Shown: one piece after another, positions 15,962 through 22,377 of the stretch
Layout: each line of letters starts with the position of its first letter
Position numbering within the stretch: position 1 is the stretch's first letter
IMG/VR virus record: IMGVR_UViG_3300047492_000035
Location: 1 to 22,971 of that record
Length of the DNA stretch: 22,971 nt
Origin: a virus
Reading direction: 5' to 3' (one strand)
Made by a program: the position numbers and the translations under genes
The notes under the pieces: generated by a model
Database searches by the model: none
What the model saw: the letters and a program-made list of their open reading frames with translations, nothing else
What the model was told of the DNA's origin: nothing

Positions 15962-16405
15962 TTAGTATTGCTTTTTAGGACCATAGTTGATACCGTCTGT
16001 TTGACCTGCTGCCACTGGACGGCTGCCCTTGACAACTTTACCATCACCCATACTGTATCCACTTACATTAATCTTGTCAGGATTACCTTTGTAGTTCTGA
16101 CCCTTTTGTGGATCCCAACTACGAGTACCACCTGGTGTACGAACTTGAGCATGTCCTGTAAACATCTCTTTGCCCTGTTGCACTTTTGGATCGTGACATG
16201 AAGGTGGTCCTCTAAACGCATCTTTAGTTGCGCTTGGTCCTACATTCATAGGCTTATGGTCTTGATTGCCCTTAGTAGGACCACGACCTTTATTTACTAA
16301 GCGACCATCATTGCTGTGACCGCTCCATTGATTGTGACTGAACTTGTCAGAACCACGACTGAAGCCAGGGCCCTGTGCATAAAATAGTCCATTGTTTTGT
16401 TTCAT
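15962..16405 (-). CDS. Glycine-rich protein with GRGPTKGN motif
   Basis: A 147-residue protein rich in Gly, Lys, Pro and Asn, predicted disordered. GRGPTKGN lies at 40-47 and recurs in the 101-residue protein downstream. Other stretches include NAGP-like NVGPSATKDAFRGPP, TPGGTRSWDPQKGQNYKGN and a C-terminal YGPKKQY. It has a single cysteine. Start ATG 16405 overlaps the preceding stop (ATGA), so translation is coupled to the tiny basic genes upstream. Unknown function; related to its neighbour by motif and perhaps by duplication. Confidence 0.7.
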   Translation of the reverse strand: MKQNNGLFYAQGPGFSRGSDKFSHNQWSGHSNDGRLVNKGRGPTKGNQDHKPMNVGPSATKDAFRGPPSCHDPKVQQGKEMFTGHAQVRTPGGTRSWDPQKGQNYKGNPDKINVSGYSMGDGKVVKGSRPVAAGQTDGINYGPKKQY

Positions 16406-16563
16406 TTTGTTTTTCCTTTTGGTTTTTTAGCGGTCTTCGCTGATTGTCTAAATGCTGCCGCAGTTGGCGCACCTTTAGATCCTGGCTTACGCATACGCTC
16501 GCCTGAGCCTGCTTTTATTCTTTCACGCTTGGCGTGTATGTTTGCGTATAATCCGTTTTTCAT
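16402..16563 (-). CDS. Tiny basic phage protein (GLYANIHAKRERI family type)
   Basis: A 53-residue ORF from ATG 16563 to TGA 16402-16404. It reads GLYANIHAKRERIKAGSGE, then RMRKPGSKGAPTAAAFRQSA and a Lys-rich tail. I recognise the pattern GLYxNIHAKRxRIxxGSGExMRKPGxxGAPT as recurrent in phages and prophages, but not a proven function. It begins one base after the previous gene's stop and its own stop overlaps the next ATG. Net charge is strongly positive. The conserved pattern and tight packing make the gene convincing despite its size. Confidence 0.82.
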   Translation of the reverse strand: MKNGLYANIHAKRERIKAGSGERMRKPGSKGAPTAAAFRQSAKTAKKPKGKTK

Positions 16564-16791
16564 TTAACATCCCCATCTTGCTCTAGCAGCCTTACCTCGT
16601 TCACCTGTCCAAGATTTGCTTCTAGCACAAAAACTCTTATGTCGTGGGTTCTTACTATCTTTTGTAGGTGCTTTCAAATTGCTACCTGTCTCACGATTGT
16701 ATTTCGCACGACCTTTCGCTGTTAAACCTGCGCCTTTACTTGCGGGTAACTTCTCTCCACGACCAACGCTAAGTTTAACATTCTTTTTCAT
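16564..16791 (-). CDS. Small basic Cys-containing phage protein (DUF6321-like)
   Basis: The 75-residue protein shows GAGLTAKGRAKYNRETGSNLKAP (21-43) followed by HKSFCARSKSW and RARWGC at the very C-terminus. The order LTxKGRxKYNRxTGSNLKxP then SFCARxxxW is one I associate with a widespread small phage family (DUF6321-like). Two cysteines, one of them the last residue, and many Lys/Arg. Function not known; some members lie near terminase or portal genes, as here. Start ATG 16791, stop TAA directly abutting the next ATG. Strong polar charge suggests nucleic-acid or virion-DNA contact, but that is inference. Confidence 0.8.
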   Translation of the reverse strand: MKKNVKLSVGRGEKLPASKGAGLTAKGRAKYNRETGSNLKAPTKDSKNPRHKSFCARSKSWTGERGKAARARWGC

Positions 16792-16792
16792 A

Positions 16793-16933
16793 TTACTTTT
16801 TCTTTGGCTTTTTTAATTCACTAATAACACGCTTCTTTTCAGCCATAAGATTCTTTTTACCTTTTGCTGTCTTTGCTTTTTCAGCATTAACACGACCTAA
16901 TTCTTCAAGTCTATTCATTCGTTTTGTGTTCAT
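16793..16933 (-). CDS. Tiny lysine-rich helical protein
   Basis: A 46-residue ORF: ATG 16933 overlaps the stop of the preceding gene (ATGA) and TAA 16793-16795 ends 1 bp before the next start. The sequence is [18 protein letters not shown] followed by [17 protein letters not shown] and a Lys-rich end. About a third of residues are Lys or Arg, in a likely single amphipathic helix. I know no family. The gene is supported by coupling on both sides and by sitting among like genes. Confidence 0.68.
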   Translation of the reverse strand: MNTKRMNRLEELGRVNAEKAKTAKGKKNLMAEKKRVISELKKPKKK

Positions 16934-17079
16934 TTTTTCGCCTTTGTTTTCTTTTTACCTGCTGCCCTTTGAGTCGCATAAGCAATAGCAACAGCCTGCT
17001 TTTGCGGCTTTCCTGCTTTGATTTCAGTAGAGATGTTTTTCTTAAACGCCTCTTTACTTTTTGACTTAATTAATGGCAT
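16930..17079 (-). CDS. Tiny basic phage protein ([14 protein letters not shown] type)
   Basis: A 49-residue ORF from ATG 17079 to TGA 16930-16932. It begins [19 protein letters not shown], followed by [19 protein letters not shown] and a Lys-rich tail. The block SKxAFxxNxxxExxAGKPxxQAxAIAY is a pattern I recognise from many phages, function unproven. The ATG lies 5 nt after an AATAAATA box that overlaps the stop of the small-terminase-like gene; an AAGGAG is 13 nt upstream, rather far. It opens the four-gene run of basic peptides. Confidence 0.82.
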   Translation of the reverse strand: MPLIKSKSKEAFKKNISTEIKAGKPQKQAVAIAYATQRAAGKKKTKAKK

Positions 17080-17084
17080 AATTG

Positions 17085-17092
17085 TATTTATT
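17085..17092 (-). promoter_or_regulatory. AATAAATA late-promoter-like box, start codon 5 nt downstream
   Basis: Minus-strand AATAAATACAATT is followed directly by ATG 17079, the same spacing as at 6218. The box includes the stop codon of the small-terminase-like gene (GAA TAA ATA). A T4-like start would fall on the A of the ATG. Confidence 0.42.
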
Positions 17093-17435
17093 CTCCTTGT
17101 TTACCGACAAGTTTTGCCAATGCGTCACTAAACGCTTGTTGTTTTGCTTGAATAGCATCTTGGCTATCTTCAACTTCAACACGATTTAATGTATGCATGA
17201 CTTTGTTCAATATCAAATTGTGATATTTGATTATAAGTTGTGTGTCGCCACTAGCACGGGCTTTGAAGAAATCTTCAATAAGCATATCTTCATATGGTTT
17301 GCCATTACTTTTCTGTGCTAGACTACCCAATAATGTGTCAATGGTAACAAGATTTTTTCCGCCGGCTTTGCGACCGGCGCCGGGTCTTGCACCACCTCTT
17401 CCATCTTTTTTCTTAATTGGTAATTCAGAGTTCAT
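17088..17435 (-). CDS. Small terminase subunit-like protein ([10 protein letters not shown])
   Basis: From ATG 17435 the protein is 115 residues. ATG 17441 is two residues longer; a longer frame to 17540 runs antisense into the acetyltransferase and is rejected. The N-terminus has [21 protein letters not shown], the GxRPGAGRKxG signature often seen at the start of phage small terminases and related DNA-binding proteins. Helices follow: [50 protein letters not shown], then [19 protein letters not shown]. The pattern fits TerS, which recognises the packaging site, though TerL is about 3 kb away and another candidate is adjacent to it. ATG 17435 lies 5 nt after an ACTAAATA box. Confidence 0.7.
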   Translation of the reverse strand: MNSELPIKKKDGRGGARPGAGRKAGGKNLVTIDTLLGSLAQKSNGKPYEDMLIEDFFKARASGDTQLIIKYHNLILNKVMHTLNRVEVEDSQDAIQAKQQAFSDALAKLVGKQGE

Positions 17436-17440
17436 ATTCA

Positions 17441-17453
17441 TATTTAGTAAATA
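17441..17453. promoter_or_regulatory. Palindromic TATTTA-G-TAAATA box between divergent genes
   Basis: TATTTAGTAAATA is a perfect palindrome around one base and gives ACTAAATA on minus and AGTAAATA on plus. On minus the small-terminase ATG 17435 follows after 5 nt. On plus a T4-like start at 17459 gives a 13-nt leader with AAGGA before ATG 17472. It could drive both divergent genes. Confidence 0.42.
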
Positions 17454-17471
17454 ATTATTTAAGGAATTGCT

Positions 17472-17960
17472 ATGAATTATATTTGGAGACCTGCAGTTGG
17501 TACTGATGTAGAAAGTATCGTCAATATGGCGCAAAGCCATTTTCAGTCTGAGATTGACAACATATTCGTTCCAGAACCTGTAACTTATAGTCGTAATGTA
17601 ACATTAGCAATCGTAAATCAATTCTATAATCCTTTAACTTGTCTGTTTAGTGTTTGCGTAGATGAGAATAATCAACTACTGGCATACACATGGGCTGTTC
17701 GTGGGGAAAGAGCAGTTTGGAGTGATGATGAGATGATTGTGATTCGCATGGCTCATGTAAATCTATCATTGTCCACAAAACTACGAATACGCTTAATAAC
17801 AGATATGTTATCAATGTGGGAAGTATTCGCTTCATACTGTTCTGTTCCTATCATTTGCAGTACCACTATGCGTAAAGACCAAAATGCTTTTCTTAAACTA
17901 CATCAAAAACATGGTTATGATGTTCGTGGTAGTTACGCATACAAAAAATTGAGTGCTTAA
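17472..17960 (+). CDS. GNAT-like acetyltransferase, the only complete plus-strand gene
   Basis: The 162-residue protein begins MNYIWRPAVGTDVESIVNMA, like the first strand and helix of GNAT enzymes. It continues with LFSVCVDENNQLLAYTWAVRG (central strands), LSTKLRIRLITDMLSMWEVFA (cofactor-side helix) and ends with DQNAFLKLHQKHGYDVRGSYAYKKL, a good match in style to GNAT motif B (AxxFLxLHxKxGFxxxGxxxxxKxL). The R/QxxGxG/A phosphate loop is not clear, so acetyl-CoA binding is uncertain. AAGGA lies 6 nt before ATG 17472. It is flanked by minus-strand genes on both sides, so minus read-through would produce antisense RNA over it. Target unknown. Confidence 0.65.
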   Translation: MNYIWRPAVGTDVESIVNMAQSHFQSEIDNIFVPEPVTYSRNVTLAIVNQFYNPLTCLFSVCVDENNQLLAYTWAVRGERAVWSDDEMIVIRMAHVNLSLSTKLRIRLITDMLSMWEVFASYCSVPIICSTTMRKDQNAFLKLHQKHGYDVRGSYAYKKLSA

Positions 17961-18033
17961 CAAACTCGCCTGCCAATTCGTTGATGCCCATACTAGAAAG
18001 ACGCAAAATCATATGGTTCTTGATAGCACTCAT
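17893..18033 (-). CDS. Possible 46-residue ORF overlapping the acetyltransferase end
   Basis: ATG 18033 lies 6 bp after the Dps-like stop, continuing the minus-strand spacing pattern. The peptide starts MSAIKNHMILRLSSMGINEL then AGEFVKHS; its C-terminal half (68 nt) is antisense to the acetyltransferase codons and looks random (HEHHNH). There is no clear Shine-Dalgarno. It may be a real small gene overlapping a convergent one, or chance. A 7-bp complementary pair (17998-18004 with 18035-18041) surrounds its start. Confidence 0.25.
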   Translation of the reverse strand: MSAIKNHMILRLSSMGINELAGEFVKHSIFCMRNYHEHHNHVFDVV

Positions 18034-18039
18034 GGCGTC

Positions 18040-18471
18040 TTAACTTAAAGTTGAATCTAACATCCATACAAATTTAGCAAGGGCAAGTATTCTGTCCTGT
18101 GCGTAGTTTGCTATTTCTTCGTGACCTTCGCTTTCAGCAGTAGCCATAAGAGTTTCATATTCTCCTTTAAGCGATTCCAAATCATTTTTTACCTCTGTTA
18201 ATAATGTATCACTATCGCCAAATATCATAGTAGTAGGTATATTGCTACGATTTAATACATCTTGTATTTCTTCAGGCATAAAGCCATCTAATGTTCTGAT
18301 TAGTTCTGCGATTTTATCTATTTGGTCTTGTAGATCCTCATAGATTTTTTGTAATAGTTTATGGTCGCTGTAAAAGTTGCGACCTAAAATGTTTACATGT
18401 GCAACATGGCTGCGATAGTATGCAACAAAGTTGTCATTGAATGTTTGTGTTAGTTGTTCTAGTGTATTCAT
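18040..18471 (-). CDS. Dps-like ferritin-fold protein
   Basis: At 143 residues and all-helical, this fits the Dps family of iron-storing, DNA-protecting shells. Helix A carries YYRSHVAHVNILGRNFYSDH and helix B KIYEDLQDQIDKIAELIRTL, followed by LLTEVKNDLESLKGEYETLM and a last helix ending FVWMLDSTL. The Dps ferroxidase positions align by spacing: H25, H37, D52 and E56 are present, but the Asp four residues after the second His is Q41. This matches AHxNxxGxNFxxxH and DxxAEL/RI. The basic N-terminal DNA-binding tail of E. coli Dps is missing. It ends the block of ejection-type proteins; start ATG 18471 has AAGGA 6 nt upstream. Might be virion-borne or an enzyme-like protectant; altered ferroxidase centre noted. 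Confidence 0.75.
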   Translation of the reverse strand: MNTLEQLTQTFNDNFVAYYRSHVAHVNILGRNFYSDHKLLQKIYEDLQDQIDKIAELIRTLDGFMPEEIQDVLNRSNIPTTMIFGDSDTLLTEVKNDLESLKGEYETLMATAESEGHEEIANYAQDRILALAKFVWMLDSTLS

Positions 18472-18480
18472 TTCTTTTCC

Positions 18481-19248
18481 TTATCTTCTTGCCTGTACAG
18501 GGCCCAACATGCTATCAAAAGCCATTGGATTATTTTCATATTGAGTTATTTCTTGTGGCGTCCAAGGTCTACGAGTCATTGGATTTATTTCATAACCTCG
18601 CATTCTACCCACTGTAGGTGTTTTTGGTCCTAATTCTGGACTATACAAACTTAAACTTGCTAAACCACCAAACTTAGCCATGTTTTGAACTGCTTTATTT
18701 GCTGCCATTTGACGAACCATTTGACTTGCTCTGTCAATCATACTTTGTTGTGGCATTTCTGCAGGTCTTACTGGTCCTGGTTGTACGCCAGCTGATGGTG
18801 CAACTGATTGAGTAGGTTGTGTTGGAAAGCGTATTCTATTATCAGCCAATTGTTCGGCCATTTGCCCAAACGCTTGTTGACCTGCAGTACCAGTTGCTCT
18901 TGCGCCAACTTGCTGTGCGGCTTGCTGTGCTACCTGCTGTCCAACTTGCTGTGCGGCTTGCTGTGCTACTTGTGGTGCAACAGGCCCCCTATTAGCAATA
19001 TAATCAAATGCTTTTTTTGCACCATATGCTCCAGCACCAACTGCCGCCGCTTTACCTCCAACATCAATAACATTACCCATTGTATCTAATGCAATACCTT
19101 GCGCTAGACCTTTATATTCTTCGCTACGGTCAATAGGTACTTGTGTAGGCACAGGCTGTTGACTGGTAGCAAGATACTGTTGAATTTCTTCATCAGTATA
19201 TCCATTCTTTCTTGCTTCATCAATTTTTTGTTGTAAATTTTGATCCAT
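18481..19248 (-). CDS. Ala/Gln-rich virion-type protein with 12-residue repeats
   Basis: The 255-residue protein starts with a helix-turn motif IDEARKNGYTDEEIQQYLATS (8-28), a short segment often found in phage virion proteins that I associate with internal or tail-associated proteins. Residues about 65-95 are Ala/Gly-rich (GGKAAAVGAGAYGAKKAFDYI), possibly membrane-active. Residues 95-118 are a Gln/Ala repeat (VAQQAAQQVG twice). The C-terminus has GLASLSLYSPELGPKTPTVGRMRG and a Pro-rich tail. Composition fits an ejection protein that leaves the virion with DNA. ATG 19248 follows AGGAAGATAAT, one base after the previous stop. No enzyme domain. Confidence 0.68.
   Translation of the reverse strand: MDQNLQQKIDEARKNGYTDEEIQQYLATSQQPVPTQVPIDRSEEYKGLAQGIALDTMGNVIDVGGKAAAVGAGAYGAKKAFDYIANRGPVAPQVAQQAAQQVGQQVAQQAAQQVGARATGTAGQQAFGQMAEQLADNRIRFPTQPTQSVAPSAGVQPGPVRPAEMPQQSMIDRASQMVRQMAANKAVQNMAKFGGLASLSLYSPELGPKTPTVGRMRGYEINPMTRRPWTPQEITQYENNPMAFDSMLGPVQARR
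18905..18969. repeat. 29-bp direct repeat, 36-bp period
   Basis: Positions 18905-18933 and 18941-18969 are identical over 29 bp. They encode the repeated Ala/Gln/Val segment of the 255-residue protein with a 12-residue period. The identity at DNA level implies recent duplication. Confidence 0.75.
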
Positions 19249-19249
19249 A

Positions 19250-21625
19250 TTATCTTCCTAATATTGCACCCAGTGGCTTTGTTTTCTTCCATGTATTTGT
19301 ATCTGGATCATACTCTGGAATTGGAAATCTACGGTAACCTTCACGCACAGCATTATATGTGTTGCCGTTTTGATTAATGAATTTAATACGCTCTTTAGCC
19401 ATATCTTCATATATCTTACTCAAGCGTTGACTTTCTTTACGCCATGCCGCATCTAATTCAATTCTGTTATTAGCAGGTTGTCTGATGGCCCAATCTGCTT
19501 TCCATCTTGCTCTGTCACCATCAAATTGACTTTGAGCCATAGCGTTATATGCTGCCAGTGCAGGAATCTTAGTTGGATCTATGTTGCTTTGTCTATTGGC
19601 TTTTTGTTCAGCATCACTAACTGAACCTGCGCCGGCAGTTTGTTTCAATGTTGCCACATTAATTTTTTGATTAGCCAAATTGTATTCTTCTAATGCTGAT
19701 TTTTCAGTAGGGGTTAGATTTAATTGTGCTAATCTTTGACTTACTTCTATTTCAGGTTTAAAGATGCCACCAAATATATCACGAATGATACTATATTTTT
19801 GGTCACTAGGATTTTCTTGTGCGGCATTGTATAAACCAAAGATTTTATTAGCGTCAATACCCGGTCTATCAAAAATAGCAAACTGTTGTTTGCGAACACT
19901 AACAACTGTATTACCATTTTCTGCTTGTGGAGCGAGTTCTTTGTCTAGGTATTCATTATAACTTTGACTACGCTCTTTAGCAATACCAATTTGTGCTTCA
20001 CCTGCTGTTTTACCCAATGATTGTTGAGTTTGTAATGCGCCTATAGGTGTTGTTAATCCACCACCTGGACGACCTACGCCAGGAACGCCAACTGTTGGTG
20101 GTCTTGATACTGGTAATTGTTGTGAAGCAACTGGTTGTTGTACAGGAGCCTGCGGTGGTCTTGCTACTTGTTGTGTAGGAGCAACACTACCTTGTGCTTG
20201 TGTAGTGGTTGCAGGCATTTGTTGTGCTTGTGCAGGAGCCTGTTGTATTTGTGCAGGTTGTTGTTCAACGCCTGGACGATATACTGGTTGTGCGCCTTGT
20301 GGCATGCCAGGCATTGCGCCACCGGGAACAGTTCCACCATATCCATATATTTGTAAGAAACGCTGACGACCAGCATCATCTAATGGGCCCGCTATATTTT
20401 GGAATTCTTTCAACGCATCTAGTACATTGCCACCATGTCGTTGTTGTAATGCTGTAATAGTTTGATAATCCATCTTTGCCATTGCTGTAGATACAGATTT
20501 GGCTTGTGGTATCGCTGTACCAGTATACAATTTACCAGCATTTTCACCAGTAACGATAACATTTTCAACTTGACCTGTTTGACTATTAGTTCTTTGACGA
20601 ACTTCAACATCTTTACCAGTGCTAGGATCTTTAACAATACCAACTTCACCAGTAAATCCATAAATTTGTGCGCCAGGTCGTAATCCGCCTGCACTAATCT
20701 TAGCAAGCGTATCTTCACCTACTACTGTTCCACGAACATTCCAAGCACGAAGTGGAGCGCCTTGAGCATCATACTCAACTGTATATTGTTTTCCATCAAC
20801 GCTTGCTTGACCTACTTTGCCACCAGCGCCTAATTTGAATTGTTCTTCTCTTGCTAAGTCTGTTAAACCTAAACGATTAAACAAATACGCTTTGATATAA
20901 CTACCTTCATCTGTTCTTTTGCGTAAATCTCTACTAACAGTATTGATAGCACTTGGATCACCCGTTACAAATCTTTGTATCAATGCGGCAGCATCATCAC
21001 GGTCTGCTTGATCCTTAAACATTTTCTGTAATAAACCAGATGCCCACTTGCGTTGTTCTTCAGGATTGTTTTCATTGCCAACAAAAGCGTGAAGTTTAGT
21101 CATATCACCTTGACTAGCAATCAAATCTTTTGCCCATTGTGGTTGTTGTTCAACTTGTTGTCCTGCGGCAGGCGGTGTAGCACCCATTGCTTGTGCGGCT
21201 TGTTGCGCTTGCGAGGGTTGTGCAGGTTGTTGTGCAGGTTGTGCTTTTGGTTGCTGTTGTGCCAATCTTTGTTGACGCAATCTTTCCATTTCTGCTGGAT
21301 CAAGTTCTTGTGGAGCAACACTTTGAGCAGTCATACCTTGTTGTGGCTGCTGTGGTAACTGAGCAGGACCAGCAACTTGAACACTAGGTTGTTGTTGAAT
21401 CATACCCATTCTACGCTTCATTTCTTCAGCAGGATCTGTTATTAAATTTGCGGCATTAGTTATATTTTGTCCCGCTTCATTAAATCTGTCAGTAAGATAT
21501 TGACCTGCCATATCTTCAATAGGTAATCCTCCAGCAAACATGCTTGCATATTTTAATCTACGCTTGCGTGTTTCTTCATTAGATTCGTCACCGTAACCTG
21601 AATAATCTGTATATTGGTAAGCCAT
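19250..21625 (-). CDS. Large Gln/Pro-rich internal virion (ejection-type) protein
   Basis: The 791-residue protein has alternating folded-looking and low-complexity parts. Residues 1-65 are charged and helical (YGDESNEETRKRRLKYASM). Residues 70-165 are Gln/Pro/Ala-rich. Residues 165-430 look globular (KLHAFVGNENNPEEQRKWASGLL, SYIKAYLFNRLGLTDLAREEQFKLGAGGK, ADDTLAKI-like DTLAKISAGGLRPG). Residues 435-540 are again Gln/Pro-rich, and 560-791 are helical. No lytic transglycosylase motif is visible. Size, composition and neighbours fit an internal virion protein ejected with DNA in short-tailed phages, but the call is by context. ATG 21625 follows AAGGATAGATA. Confidence 0.7.
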   Translation of the reverse strand: MAYQYTDYSGYGDESNEETRKRRLKYASMFAGGLPIEDMAGQYLTDRFNEAGQNITNAANLITDPAEEMKRRMGMIQQQPSVQVAGPAQLPQQPQQGMTAQSVAPQELDPAEMERLRQQRLAQQQPKAQPAQQPAQPSQAQQAAQAMGATPPAAGQQVEQQPQWAKDLIASQGDMTKLHAFVGNENNPEEQRKWASGLLQKMFKDQADRDDAAALIQRFVTGDPSAINTVSRDLRKRTDEGSYIKAYLFNRLGLTDLAREEQFKLGAGGKVGQASVDGKQYTVEYDAQGAPLRAWNVRGTVVGEDTLAKISAGGLRPGAQIYGFTGEVGIVKDPSTGKDVEVRQRTNSQTGQVENVIVTGENAGKLYTGTAIPQAKSVSTAMAKMDYQTITALQQRHGGNVLDALKEFQNIAGPLDDAGRQRFLQIYGYGGTVPGGAMPGMPQGAQPVYRPGVEQQPAQIQQAPAQAQQMPATTTQAQGSVAPTQQVARPPQAPVQQPVASQQLPVSRPPTVGVPGVGRPGGGLTTPIGALQTQQSLGKTAGEAQIGIAKERSQSYNEYLDKELAPQAENGNTVVSVRKQQFAIFDRPGIDANKIFGLYNAAQENPSDQKYSIIRDIFGGIFKPEIEVSQRLAQLNLTPTEKSALEEYNLANQKINVATLKQTAGAGSVSDAEQKANRQSNIDPTKIPALAAYNAMAQSQFDGDRARWKADWAIRQPANNRIELDAAWRKESQRLSKIYEDMAKERIKFINQNGNTYNAVREGYRRFPIPEYDPDTNTWKKTKPLGAILGR

Positions 21626-21634
21626 TATCTATCC

Positions 21635-22345
21635 TTAAATCTTGATGCCGAAGTTCATGCCAGTTTGTGATTGTCCTTGTGTACCAGCAAAGTTAGGATT
21701 ATATGCGGCACTAGGTGTTCCGAAAATAACTCCAGCATATTTGTTAAACAAATCTTGTGGCGTCATTGCGGCAGTAACAACTTGTCCTGCGGCACCCATT
21801 GCTTGTCCTAATCCGCCTTGACCTAATCCTGCTAGACTTTGACCTGCAGCCAATCTTTGTTGTGCTACATCACGCTGAATCTGTGCGGCTGTGCTTGCTT
21901 GTTGTGCCTGTGCTTGACCTGCTAATTGTCTTTCTGCTAATGCTTGTCTAGCACTACCTAGATTACCAGCACCACCAAATTGACTACGCAAGTTAGTAAC
22001 ATTTTGTTGAAACTGTTGCTGTGCGGGTGCTAGTGCGGCACTAATTTGATTTGCTTCGTAATTTGGATTAAAAATACTTTCTAATCCTGTGATACCCGTG
22101 CGTAATGCACTTTCACCAGTACTACCTAGTGCTTCTTGTGCTTGTCTAGCAACACCTGCTTGATTTTGTGCCGCATTTAATACGCCTGGGGCGTTAACAT
22201 TGTATAGTTCTGTAGCACCACGAACCGCTTCCTGATATGTAGGTGCGATTGTACCAGTGAAAAAGCCAGTTTGCGCCGCAATCTGATCCTTTTGCTCTTG
22301 TGTTAACTGTGGTGTTGTATATGAACTTGATTTGCCGAAACTCAT
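21635..22345 (-). CDS. Ala/Gln-rich internal virion or ejection-type protein
   Basis: The 236-residue protein starts MSFGKSSSYTTPQLTQEQKDQ, continues with IAAQTGFFTGTIAPTYQEAV and a long Ala/Gln/Gly helix (residues about 60-195, e.g. LAPAQQQFQQNVTNLRSQFGGAG, SARQALAERQLAGQAQAQQ). It ends in MTPQDLFNKYAGVIFGTPSAAYNPNFAGTQG. I recall this pattern from many uncultured phage virion clusters, where it is tentatively a DNA-transfer protein like P22 gp7. No catalytic motif. ATG 22345 follows AAAGGACAACAT, and an ACTAAATA box lies 18 nt further upstream. Probably leaves the head with the genome. Confidence 0.7.
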   Translation of the reverse strand: MSFGKSSSYTTPQLTQEQKDQIAAQTGFFTGTIAPTYQEAVRGATELYNVNAPGVLNAAQNQAGVARQAQEALGSTGESALRTGITGLESIFNPNYEANQISAALAPAQQQFQQNVTNLRSQFGGAGNLGSARQALAERQLAGQAQAQQASTAAQIQRDVAQQRLAAGQSLAGLGQGGLGQAMGAAGQVVTAAMTPQDLFNKYAGVIFGTPSAAYNPNFAGTQGQSQTGMNFGIKI

Positions 22346-22363
22346 ATGTTGTCCTTTATAATA

Positions 22364-22371
22364 TATTTAGT
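22364..22371 (-). promoter_or_regulatory. ACTAAATA late-promoter-like box (variant)
   Basis: Minus-strand ACTAAATATATTA lies between the stop at 22378 and ATG 22345. A T4-like start would be 22358, giving a 13-nt leader with AAAGGA. It matches the variant box at 17448-17441. Confidence 0.35.
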
Positions 22372-22377
22372 GTATGC

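Noticed and set aside
17357-17400. GC-rich inverted repeat (CCGGC...GCCGG)
   Set aside because: It falls in the codons for the conserved [10 protein letters not shown] motif, so it is explained by protein sequence rather than a terminator.
17436-17540. Upstream extension of the small-terminase-like gene
   Set aside because: It would overlap the acetyltransferase coding start on the opposite strand. The signature begins after ATG 17435, which has a box at the recurring 5-nt spacing.
17998-18041. Possible terminator for the acetyltransferase gene
   Set aside because: The 7-bp stem closes a 30-nt loop and has no T-run on either side, so I do not list it as a terminator.
20135-21387. Cys- and Leu-rich frames antisense to the Gln/Pro-rich protein
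   Set aside because: CAA/CAG and CCA repeats read backwards give TTG/CTG/TGG; these are artefacts of composition.
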